Shown: positions 1 through 5,594 of the stretch, piece by piece
How positions within the stretch are numbered: position 1 is the stretch's first letter
How the letters are laid out: every line of letters starts with the position of its first letter
DNA from: Lentimicrobium sp.
GTDB lineage: Bacteria; Bacteroidota; Bacteroidia; Bacteroidales; Lentimicrobiaceae
NCBI GenBank assembly: GCA_013336205.1
Contig: JAAXUD010000206.1
Span: forward strand, 1-5,811
Direction: 5' to 3'
DNA: 5,811 bases
Notes under the pieces: generated by a model
Database searches by the model: none
Told to the model about the DNA's origin: nothing
What the model saw: the letters and a program-made list of their open reading frames with translations, nothing else
Made by a program: the position numbers and the translations under genes

Positions 1-189
1 TAAAACGGTTGTTACCCCAAGCGAAACAAAACTCTGGATCATGATTCCGAGAATATTTCTTTTTGATGCCAGCCCTCCATAAAAGAAAGCCAGCCCGGGT
101 GTCATCAGCATAACCAGGCTTGTAGCCAGAAGCATAAAACCGGTATTCCCGACTTTGGAGGCTTCGTTCAAAATCATTTCAGTTTCCAT
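1..189 (-). CDS. amt: Ammonium transporter (Amt family), N-terminal part, cut by window edge
   Basis: This is a partial gene reading leftward from ATG at 187-189; 63 codons are present and the frame stays open to the window edge. The first transmembrane helix (about residues 16-40) contains MLMTPGLAFFYGGL, followed by a basic KRN turn and the start of a second hydrophobic stretch (IMIQSFVSLGV). MTPGLAFFYGGL is the hallmark of Amt/Mep/Rh channels, which conduct ammonium across the inner membrane as trimers. There is no separate cleavable signal peptide, so the protein starts directly before helix 1. The conserved pore histidines and the C-terminal GlnK-binding region lie outside the window. 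The TorF-type gene sits upstream on the same strand, 221 bp away, with no clear terminator between, so co-transcription is possible. I see no clear Shine-Dalgarno site. The family call is secure; the subtype cannot be judged. Confidence 0.93.
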   Translation of the reverse strand, partial: METEMILNEASKVGNTGFMLLATSLVMLMTPGLAFFYGGLASKRNILGIMIQSFVSLGVTTVL

Positions 190-205
190 TTTTTTGCGGA
201 TTTAT

Positions 206-219
206 TTGTTGTTCAACAA
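206..219. promoter_or_regulatory. Short perfect palindrome just upstream of amt
   Basis: TTGTTG, a 2-base TT spacer and CAACAA form a perfect 6-bp inverted repeat 17-30 bases before the amt start codon. It could be an operator or a small hairpin in the mRNA leader. Part of it, TTGTTCAACA at 209-218, recurs in the opposite orientation in the leader of the TorF-type gene (1230-1239). A regulatory role is inference only. Confidence 0.3.
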
Positions 220-307
220 TCTTTTAATCACCAATTTTTGTCAACTTTAAATTGATGCATTGAATCAAGAAGCCTTCTGAGTATTACCCGAACTCCTCTT
301 TATTCTT

Positions 308-412
308 TTTATCTTTTGTCTTTTTACTTTAGTCTTTTATCTTTATTTTATGAGCTTTAAACTTTAAACTTTAAGCTTTTTACTTTAGACTTTAGACTTT
401 TTACTTGTCGCT
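308..412. repeat. Degenerate heptanucleotide tandem array (period 7, about 15 units)
   Basis: Read on the plus strand, the units follow the pattern TTNNNCT, with variants TTAAACT, TTAGACT, TTTTACT and TTAAGCT. The unit-ending C falls at 313, 320, 327, 334, 341, then 355, 362, 369, 376, 383, 390, 397, 404 and 411, an exact 7-base register apart from one T at 348. The array begins in a T-rich stretch and runs into the stop codon of the TorF-type gene (its complement, CTA, starts at 411). It occupies about half of the gap between that gene and amt. Short tandem heptads are known from other bacteria, for example the STRR repeats of cyanobacteria. The function here is unknown. Confidence 0.85.
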
Positions 413-1166
413 AAAGCGAAATTCCAAAAACCAGGAAAACATTCTCAGCCTGAGGGTTAACAATAAACGAGGTGCTGATCGGTAGGCTGAATTTGTCGGT
501 AATCTGAATTTCTTTTGAAGCAGTAATGCCAATATTAATTACACCGGCATAAGGCCCGTAAAAACCTGTTTCTCCTTTTTCTTCATCAGGACTGGTTGGG
601 GTCATTCCCATAAAGATGTTATAATCAAATTCTTTGCACTTTCCATTAAATCCAAGCTCCAGATAGGTCGAATACTGCTTTTTCCCATCAGCTTTCAAAG
701 CATCTGCTCCCCAGAAGTTAACAGCAGCCATGAAAGTGAAAGGTATTTTCTCTGTTCCGTCGAAGGAAGCGGAGGCCTCAAGTAAATGTCCTGTTTTCTC
801 CTCATCGTACTCAAAGTAATTGTTATTGCTGAGCGATTCATCGGGAAGAAAATAATCAGTGATTGTCAGACTGAACATATCCTTGATGTTGTAAGACAGG
901 TAAAGATCTGTTTCCTGGATGGTAAGACCATCGCTCATTGAGAAAGCGCCCCAGGTGCCCAGAGTCAGATTGCCGACTGAGAATTCCAGTGTTGGCTGAA
1001 TGCTCGGGGAGGAGCCCCCAAGGTTTAGTCCACGCCATACATAACGGCTCATCAGGTCAACCCCGGCATTGAATGAAGTCTCTGTCTGGGCTGTTAAACC
1101 TGTTGACATAAACATCAAAACAGCCAGGACTATCCCCGGCAGAATTCTGCTTGTGTTTTTTTTCAT
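411..1166 (-). CDS. TorF-type (Gcw_chp-like) outer-membrane beta-barrel protein, putative porin
   Basis: The product is 251 residues. I start at the ATG at 1164-1166, because MKKNTSRILPGIVLAVLMFM opens a typical signal peptide, with probable cleavage after residue 26 (GLTA before QTET). The open frame runs 15 codons further upstream to a TTG, but that would place a basic tail before the signal peptide. Mature residues 38-75 contain SRYVWRGLNLG, SPSIQPTLEF and GNLTLGTWGAFS, the recognisable N-terminal signature of the TorF/Gcw_chp family. The rest alternates polar and hydrophobic residues as in beta strands and ends in a hydrophobic strand (ENVFLVFGISL), as outer-membrane barrels do. The substrate is not known. 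The position immediately upstream of amt on the same strand suggests a role in uptake of nitrogen compounds; that is inference from context. The two leaders share a 10-base motif. Confidence 0.85.
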   Translation of the reverse strand: MKKNTSRILPGIVLAVLMFMSTGLTAQTETSFNAGVDLMSRYVWRGLNLGGSSPSIQPTLEFSVGNLTLGTWGAFSMSDGLTIQETDLYLSYNIKDMFSLTITDYFLPDESLSNNNYFEYDEEKTGHLLEASASFDGTEKIPFTFMAAVNFWGADALKADGKKQYSTYLELGFNGKCKEFDYNIFMGMTPTSPDEEKGETGFYGPYAGVINIGITASKEIQITDKFSLPISTSFIVNPQAENVFLVFGISL

Positions 1167-1385
1167 CTTGCTTGGATTTGATTTAATTCTATTTGATTTC
1201 CCACGCCACAAAAATTGAAACTATAAAGGTGTTGAACAATGCAGCATTAACTGATTTTGTATAGGGTAATCGCTTATTTTTAATTAAGTGATACACGTAT
1301 AATCTAAGTTGAGCGGATTGAGTGCTGCGAGAAATTGCTTTCTGGTAAAGCCGTTCTGGGGATATTTTCGCTTTTCCTAACCACA

Positions 1386-1620
1386 GGCTTCAGTCGGATT
1401 ATAAGTTCCTACTGTTGTCCTTACCCCGGGCTTCAGCCCGGGGTAAAAGCAAACCCACGCCCCAAGCGGCTTTAGCCGAAAAGGGGAGAGAAGCCAAATC
1501 AGGGCAAACCCACGATTGTCAGGTATCAATATTCGCCCGGCTTCGCCTGAACTTTAGCCGGCTTTTGGGCTAAAGCCCCTGTAAGTTCCGGGTTGTTATT
1601 TACCCCCGGCTGAAGCAGGA
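1386..1620. repeat. REP/BIME-like palindromic element, copy 1
   Basis: This is a GC-rich element of about 235 bp made of palindromic cores related to GGCTTHAGCC. Going left to right: a degenerate unit at 1386-1400; a perfect 12-bp inverted repeat with a TC spacer (1421-1432 and 1435-1446, core CCCGGGCT/AGCCCGGG); CGGCTTTAGCCG at 1467-1478; a stem CTTTAGCC/GGCTAAAG (1552-1559 and 1568-1575) overlapping GGGCTAAAGCCC at 1567-1578; and an imperfect unit at 1606-1619. Between the palindromes lies a purine-rich, non-palindromic stretch (about 1479-1518). The layout resembles REP/BIME elements that RAYT-type (Y1) transposases are thought to spread. No such gene is in the window, so the class is inferred. 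Confidence 0.75.
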
Positions 1621-1786
1621 GGTATTAAAATAGGCCTGTAGGTCTTTTTAAAGTCAGGGTTAAAAAAGGAATTCGATTTGAGATTATACTGAATCCTCAG
1701 GAAAATATTTGAATAATTATAATCCTCGGTTGAAATACCGCGCTCTTCTTCTGAATTGTAAGTTATTTTCCGGTTCTCCTGCCCCG

Positions 1787-2020
1787 GCCTTCAGCCAGAT
1801 TAAAACTCACTTCCGCTTCCCATACCCCGGGCTTCAGCCCGGGTTAAAAGCAACGCACCACACCAAGCGGCTTTAGCCGAAAAGGGGAGAGAAGCCAAAT
1901 CAGGGCAAACCCACGATTGCCGGGTATCAATATTCGCCCGGCTTCGCCTGAACTTTTGCCGGCTTTTGGGTTAAATCCGCAAAGTGGATATAAACCTTTT
2001 TGCCTCCGGCTGTAGCCAGG
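1787..2020. repeat. REP/BIME-like palindromic element, copy 2
   Basis: This is a direct repeat of copy 1 at an offset of 401 bp (400 at the far right end). By my count 1823-1975 matches 1422-1574 at 142 of 153 positions without gaps. The flanks (1787-1822 and 1976-2020) are clearly related but more diverged. Palindromes present: CCCGGGCT/AGCCCGGG at 1826-1843, CGGCTTTAGCCG at 1868-1879, and an imperfect unit at 2006-2020. The long stem seen in copy 1 at 1552-1575 is broken here (CTTTTGCC opposite GGTTAAAT at 1954-1976). The intervening 166 bp shows no repeat character. Confidence 0.75.
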
Positions 2021-2146
2021 GTGAAACATGAGATTCAAGAAATTAGTTATTTCAGCTTGGATATATAATAGGTCGGATGATTAATAGCTATATACCTCAT
2101 AACTATACATTTGCAATGTTTATCAAAATAGATTGAAATAATTAAC

Positions 2147-2800
2147 TCAGAAATCAATAATCTGGTGCTTAATCGCAAACTTCACCAGGTCAACTGTAGA
2201 TTTCAGGTTTAACTTCTGCATAATGTGGTTCTTATGCGATTCAACAGTTCGGGTGCTGATAAATAGTTTTTCGGCAATTTGCGGATTTGGGATTCCTTCT
2301 GCAAAAAGTTTCAGAATCTCCAGTTCGCGCTTCGAAAGACTGTTCTCCGGATTCAGGTTTTCTGGTTCTCTGTCTTTTGCCTTTTTAATGTAGCTCTTCA
2401 GAATCACGTTTGAAATCGACTCGCTAAAATATTCGCTTCCCTGGCTAACAGTGCGGATGGCCAGCAACAGCTCTGCCTGAGAAATGTTTTTTGGCAGATA
2501 TCCCTGCGCTCCGGCCTTTATCGCATTAAAAATATACTCTTCGCTGGTGTACATTGATAGGAAAAGTACATGTATCGTTGGATATTCGTGTCTGATAATC
2601 TCGCACAACTCAATGCCGGAGTAGTCAGGCAGGGAAATGTCCAGCAAAATAACACCCGGATGTCCTGATTTGAGCATACTCAGCAAGTCCAGGCCATTGC
2701 TTGCTTCCCCGATTATTACAATATCTTCCTGCCCGGCCAGTAATGCTTTTATTCCATCGCGGACAATAGTGTGGTCATCAACCAGGATTACTTTGATCAT
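2147..2800 (-). CDS. NarL/FixJ-type response regulator (receiver plus LuxR-type HTH)
   Basis: The product is 217 residues, the usual length for this family. The receiver domain (about 1-120) has the acidic pair D8 and D9, the probable phosphoacceptor D54 (VILLDISLPD), S82 at the conserved Ser/Thr position, and K104 (YLPKN). After a charged linker (about 136-153), the LuxR-type helix-turn-helix covers about 153-215, with LSKRELEILKLFAEGIPN, then IAEKLFISTRTVESHKNHI containing the recognition helix. The family is activated by phosphorylation from a HisKA_3 kinase and binds DNA as a dimer. The start codon overlaps the stop of the upstream kinase gene in ATGA (2797-2800), so the two are translationally coupled and almost certainly partners. 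Target promoters are unknown. Nothing appears truncated. Confidence 0.96.
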   Translation of the reverse strand: MIKVILVDDHTIVRDGIKALLAGQEDIVIIGEASNGLDLLSMLKSGHPGVILLDISLPDYSGIELCEIIRHEYPTIHVLFLSMYTSEEYIFNAIKAGAQGYLPKNISQAELLLAIRTVSQGSEYFSESISNVILKSYIKKAKDREPENLNPENSLSKRELEILKLFAEGIPNPQIAEKLFISTRTVESHKNHIMQKLNLKSTVDLVKFAIKHQIIDF

Positions 2801-4581
2801 ACAATACTTTTATTAACTGGTATTTCAAACTTTATTGTAGTTCCGGCTCCGGGTTCGGAAATGATAAAAGCCTGTCCTTTCAACAAACTGGCCCGTTCCC
2901 GTAGATTGTTCAATCCATGTCCTTTAATATTGCAGCTTGCTTCTGAGTCAAAGCCTACGCCATTATCAGTGATGCTAATGTACAGTAAGTTATTGATTAG
3001 CTGCGATTCAATTTTAAGATTTGTCGCCTTCGAATGCTTTGAAACGTTGTTGAGTGCTTCCTGGAAAATGCGGAAAATGTAGAGCCGGGCTTTCCGCCCA
3101 AGCAGTTGTCCGGGTATTTCACCTTCAAAAGTTGTGGTAATATTGGTGGTCTCAGTCAGGTTGTTACAAAGGTTCCGGATAGCGGAAGTTAAGCCAAATT
3201 CGGCCAATGAAGGTGGCATCAGCGCATTGGATATTGCTCTTACCTCATCTATAAGACTATCAGTCAGTGATATAACGGATTGGAGGTTCAGTTTGTATTT
3301 TTCCGGTATTCCGGTTTCCAGCATTCCAAGCCGCAATCTGATGGCAATCATATTTTGTCCGATCCCATCGTGCAATTCTCTTGAAAGGCGCTGCCGCTCC
3401 TGGTCTTGTCCGTCAATGGCTGACTTTAACCTGTTAATCCGCTCAGCTTTCAACGCAATATCTTTATCCTGCAAACTAACAGCCATGCGGTTGAATGCCT
3501 CCGTCAGCTCTCCGATTTCATCGTCTGATTCAATGCCAACCATTGAACTTAACTTCCCATCGCCCAATTCAATGGCGGCATCTTTAAGTTTTATGAGTGG
3601 CCGGGTAATTTTCCGGCTGATTGCATAGGTCATAAAAAAAAATGCCAGTGCGGTAAATACAGTCAGCAGCATGATGTTGTTTCTTATGGCGTAAATTGAA
3701 GCCGTTGCTTCCTCATAATCCAGTTCGGCGATTATCGCCCAATTCAATCCTTCAACCTTGATTTTGCCAAAAGAACTTAAAACCTCTACACCCCGGTAAT
3801 CCGGAACCTGGGCTATTCCTGTCTCGTTATCAAAAGACCTGCTAACCGGGATGGTAATTACCCTGGTTTTCATTACTGAATTACTGATAAATCTGGATTG
3901 GCTCCGCATCAGGTAGTCGGCACCAACAAGATAGGTTTCCCCTGACTTGCCAAGTCCGTTGGCTGGATCTGATTCTATCAATAAATCATCTATTTGCTGC
4001 TGATCGATTGCCAATGCAAGGTAAGCCTCTGTTTGATCGTTAGATTTAATAATGCTAATGGCAAATAAATGATTTTCAATTGATTGACCGACTATCTGGT
4101 AATCAGTGATATAAGCCTGAGAAGTATTGTTAACAGATCCCGGCCTCATGATAACAGAATTTTTTTGATATTTTAATGAGTCCGCCGGGTGTTTGAAAAG
4201 AACATTCCCCGAATTATCAAGAATCATAAAGCCTGAGCAATACCCCGACGCCAGAACCCAACTGGTTTCTTTAACTGATAATGCCGGGGTATGCTTGTTA
4301 TTTTTGTTCAGCAGGGCTTCAACCATTTTTCCGGCATCTTCTGAGGATGCAACAAAAGCAGCCTCCCTTAACCTGTCATCCAGAAACCTTTCAATCATTG
4401 TCTGCTTTGCAATCCGCACCGAAGTAAGCTGATGGTAAGTGCGTTCAAGCAAGGCTTTACGTGCGGTGAAAAAAGAAAAGAATCCGGTTACAATGATAGA
4501 TCCGATGCCAAGGGCAAGAAAATAAAGTATCATCTTTTCGGTTAGCGAGGTTCTTTTCACAGGCTTCGGTTTATTTTTCAA
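2797..4581 (-). CDS. Membrane sensor histidine kinase with Cache-type sensor, HAMP, HisKA_3 and HATPase domains
   Basis: As drawn, 594 residues. Helix 1 is at about 17-38 and helix 2 at about 300-321. Between them is a periplasmic domain of about 260 residues whose motifs (LTSVRIAKQ near 52, GLGKSGETYLVGADYLMRSQ near 209, WAIIAELDYEEA near 281) match dCache-type sensors. HAMP follows at about 319-372, then a coiled linker. The HisKA_3 box is RELHDGIGQ with phosphoacceptor H404. The ATPase domain has an N box (FQEALNN, 506-512), G1 (DNGVGF, 539-544) and G2 (GHGLNN, 554-559). It should autophosphorylate and pass phosphate to the overlapping NarL-type regulator. The ligand is unknown; known Cache domains bind small molecules. 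The start is uncertain: TTG at 4579-4581 gives a plausible basic cytoplasmic tail, GTG at residue 8 is an alternative, and the first ATG is residue 17, at the edge of helix 1. No in-frame ATG lies further upstream before a stop. Confidence 0.95.
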   Translation of the reverse strand: MKNKPKPVKRTSLTEKMILYFLALGIGSIIVTGFFSFFTARKALLERTYHQLTSVRIAKQTMIERFLDDRLREAAFVASSEDAGKMVEALLNKNNKHTPALSVKETSWVLASGYCSGFMILDNSGNVLFKHPADSLKYQKNSVIMRPGSVNNTSQAYITDYQIVGQSIENHLFAISIIKSNDQTEAYLALAIDQQQIDDLLIESDPANGLGKSGETYLVGADYLMRSQSRFISNSVMKTRVITIPVSRSFDNETGIAQVPDYRGVEVLSSFGKIKVEGLNWAIIAELDYEEATASIYAIRNNIMLLTVFTALAFFFMTYAISRKITRPLIKLKDAAIELGDGKLSSMVGIESDDEIGELTEAFNRMAVSLQDKDIALKAERINRLKSAIDGQDQERQRLSRELHDGIGQNMIAIRLRLGMLETGIPEKYKLNLQSVISLTDSLIDEVRAISNALMPPSLAEFGLTSAIRNLCNNLTETTNITTTFEGEIPGQLLGRKARLYIFRIFQEALNNVSKHSKATNLKIESQLINNLLYISITDNGVGFDSEASCNIKGHGLNNLRERASLLKGQAFIISEPGAGTTIKFEIPVNKSIV

Positions 4582-4736
4582 ACCTACGTGATTTTTTCGT
4601 TTGTGCCCGGATTTTTGATAAATTCATTATTTTTTTGAAAGCATTGTAAATAAGTGATTTAGCATCTATGATTTGAAATTTACCTTTTGTTATTCTAAAA
4701 AATGAACAAAAATTCTTTAAAAAGGTTAGATACGCT

Positions 4737-4769
4737 AACTTCCTGACTGTAGGAAGTTTTGATTTTTTT
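4737..4769 (+). terminator. Isolated terminator-like hairpin with T tract
   Basis: AACTTCCT (4737-4744) and AGGAAGTT (4751-4758) form a perfect 8-bp stem with a 6-base GACTGT loop, followed by TTGA and seven Ts. The T tract exists only for plus-strand transcription, yet no plus-strand gene lies upstream in the window; the kinase gene points the other way. It may end a small RNA or antisense transcript, or shield the flavodoxin promoter at 4829-4860 from read-through. Confidence 0.6.
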
Positions 4770-4828
4770 GCATCTTTTAAACGATTGTTTATCAGTTATA
4801 TATAAGATAGCGTCAATTTAACATCCTG

Positions 4829-4860
4829 TTTGCATTAATGCTTGTTCAGGTTTATATTTG
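4829..4860 (+). promoter_or_regulatory. Probable Bacteroidota sigma-A promoter of the flavodoxin gene
   Basis: TTTG at 4829-4832 and TATATTTG at 4853-4860 are separated by 20 bases. They match the Bacteroidota housekeeping consensus (-33 TTTG, -7 TAnnTTTG) at every defined base. Transcription would start around 4865, giving a leader of about 40 bases that contains the strong ribosome-binding site. I see no obvious operator. Confidence 0.65.
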
Positions 4861-4892
4861 TCGCCTGATTTTTTATAGTTCCTGAAAACGAC

Positions 4893-4898
4893 AAGGAG
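4893..4898 (+). promoter_or_regulatory. Strong Shine-Dalgarno site for the flavodoxin gene
   Basis: AAGGAG lies 6 bases before the ATG at 4905. No other gene start in the window has a comparable site, which is typical of Bacteroidota. It fixes the start codon and suggests efficient translation. Confidence 0.7.
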
Positions 4899-4904
4899 AT
4901 TAAC

Positions 4905-5417
4905 ATGGTTAAAATTGGAATTTTTTACGGCGGAAGCCACAAAGGCAGTACGTTCAAAACGGCTCAAGCAATAGTAAATCACTTCGGAAAAGAGCGGGCT
5001 GCAATGCACAATGTGAGTGATGCAACACGCGAGGACCTGGAAAAATATGAGTATCTGATCCTTGGTACCTCCGCTTGGGGAATTGGCGAAATGCACCAGG
5101 ATTGGGAGCGGTTCATCGATGTGCTTGTTGAAGCCAGTCTGGATGAAAAAAAGATCGCCTTATTTGGTCTTGGTGATCAGGTCGAATATCCTGAAAGTTT
5201 TGTTGATGGCATGGGAACTGTATTCTGCAGGTTGCCTCATAAAGAAAATGTAGTTGGTTTCTGGCCAACCAAAGGATACTCTTTCTACTTCTCTACAGCC
5301 GAAAAAGAAGGAAATTTTGTCGGGCTGGCCCTCGACGAAGACAGTCAGCCTGAACTCACCAGCGAGCGCATATCCAAATGGGTTGACCTCCTGAAAGGAG
5401 AATTTAAGCTGAATTAG
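4905..5417 (+). CDS. fldA: Long-chain flavodoxin with an atypical FMN phosphate loop
   Basis: The product is 170 residues, the normal size for long-chain flavodoxins. These small cytoplasmic FMN proteins carry single electrons and often substitute for ferredoxin. Family motifs run the full length: strand 1 (KIGIFYG), the isoalloxazine-contact loop LILGTSAWGIGEMHQDW with W58, the second loop FGLGDQVEYPESFVDGMG with Y95, then VGFWPTKGYSF and FVGLALDEDSQPEL. The phosphate loop at 11-16 is S-H-K-G-S-T where the family norm is [S/T]-x-T-G-x-T, and one extra Gly precedes it. The gene has its own promoter and a strong ribosome-binding site, and is transcribed away from the kinase operon. Expression under iron limitation is common for flavodoxins, but no iron-regulator site is recognised here. 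The electron donor and acceptor are not indicated by the neighbours. The family call is firm. Confidence 0.94.
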   Translation: MVKIGIFYGGSHKGSTFKTAQAIVNHFGKERAAMHNVSDATREDLEKYEYLILGTSAWGIGEMHQDWERFIDVLVEASLDEKKIALFGLGDQVEYPESFVDGMGTVFCRLPHKENVVGFWPTKGYSFYFSTAEKEGNFVGLALDEDSQPELTSERISKWVDLLKGEFKLN

Positions 5418-5437
5418 ACTTTATTTACTATTCCTTC

Positions 5438-5463
5438 AACGAATCCTTTCGTTTTGTTGTTTA
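5438..5463 (+). terminator. Weak putative terminator after the flavodoxin gene
   Basis: AACGAA (5438-5443) and TTCGTT (5448-5453) pair around a TCCT loop, 20 bases past the flavodoxin stop, followed by the T-rich run TTGTTGTTTATT. The stem is only 6 bp and the T run is interrupted, so termination here is uncertain. Confidence 0.4.
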
Positions 5464-5540
5464 TTCTGCATTATTATTTGTGGGATTATATTCCTTTTTT
5501 GTAAATTCCTGTTGTTGAGTTTTCCTTTCGGGAATTTTCA

Positions 5541-5548
5541 TACTTTTG
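5541..5548 (+). promoter_or_regulatory. Possible -7 promoter element of the M28-like gene
   Basis: TACTTTTG matches the Bacteroidota -7 consensus TAnnTTTG at all defined bases and lies 46 bases before the ATG. The best upstream TTG (5515-5517) is 23 bases away, a little longer than usual, so the -33 element is doubtful. No Shine-Dalgarno site precedes the start. Confidence 0.45.
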
Positions 5549-5594
5549 TGTCCATTCTTTCAATTCCAGAACGTAGTTTCACATAGAGATAATA

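Larger units (their letters stand above)
1167..2146. other. 980-bp intergenic region without a credible gene
   Basis: The region separates the 3' end of the response-regulator gene from the start of the TorF-type gene. Nearest the latter it is AT-rich; ATTTGATTT occurs twice (1176-1184 and 1191-1199) and TGTTGAACAA occurs at 1230-1239. From about 1380 to 2020 it is dominated by two GC-rich palindromic repeat copies, described separately. Positions 1621-1780 and 2021-2146 are AT-rich with nothing recognised. I found no convincing -33/-7 promoter for the TorF-type gene and no standard terminator after the regulator; the palindromes could end transcription. Short open frames here cross the repeats and show no protein-like features. 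Confidence 0.7.
4582..4904. other. Divergent intergenic region between kinase and flavodoxin genes
   Basis: This AT-rich stretch of 323 bp holds a terminator-like hairpin (4737-4769) and the flavodoxin promoter and ribosome-binding site, each listed separately. On the kinase side I could not find a convincing -33/-7 pair. The only TAnnTTTG match on the minus strand (TAGGTTTG at 4578-4585) overlaps the proposed TTG start and has no TTTG at the right distance. Confidence 0.6.

Noticed and set aside
856..1038. 60-codon open frame overlapping the TorF-type gene on the same strand
   Set aside because: It is in another frame of a clear signal-peptide-bearing barrel gene and shows no independent start signal or protein-like features.
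1176..1199. Direct repeat ATTTGATTT (1176-1184 and 1191-1199) in the leader of the TorF-type gene
   Set aside because: Nine AT-rich bases repeated 15 bp apart is weak evidence for an operator, so I did not list it as a regulatory site.
1386..2020. CRISPR-like array
   Set aside because: Only two copies of a long element separated by one long spacer, with internal palindromes and no cas genes; this is not CRISPR architecture.
1844..2038. 64-codon open frame on the minus strand across repeat copy 2
   Set aside because: It lies almost wholly inside the palindromic repeat, has no homology I recognise, and copy 1 differs at many of its codons. GC-rich repeats give such frames by chance.
3134..3628. 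164-codon open frame on the plus strand antisense to the kinase gene
   Set aside because: It is opposite strongly conserved HAMP, HisKA_3 and ATPase coding sequence and its translation shows no recognisable domain; a shadow frame. The same holds for those at 2771-3082 and 4193-4432.
4578..4585. TAGGTTTG as the kinase promoter -7 element
   Set aside because: There is no TTTG about 20 bases upstream on the minus strand, and the match overlaps the likely start codon.
4818..5096. 92-codon minus-strand frame overlapping the flavodoxin start
   Set aside because: It is antisense to conserved flavodoxin motifs and covers its promoter; a shadow frame.
5062..5253. 63-codon frame inside the flavodoxin gene on the plus strand
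   Set aside because: It is a shifted frame of the flavodoxin coding sequence with no ribosome-binding site.
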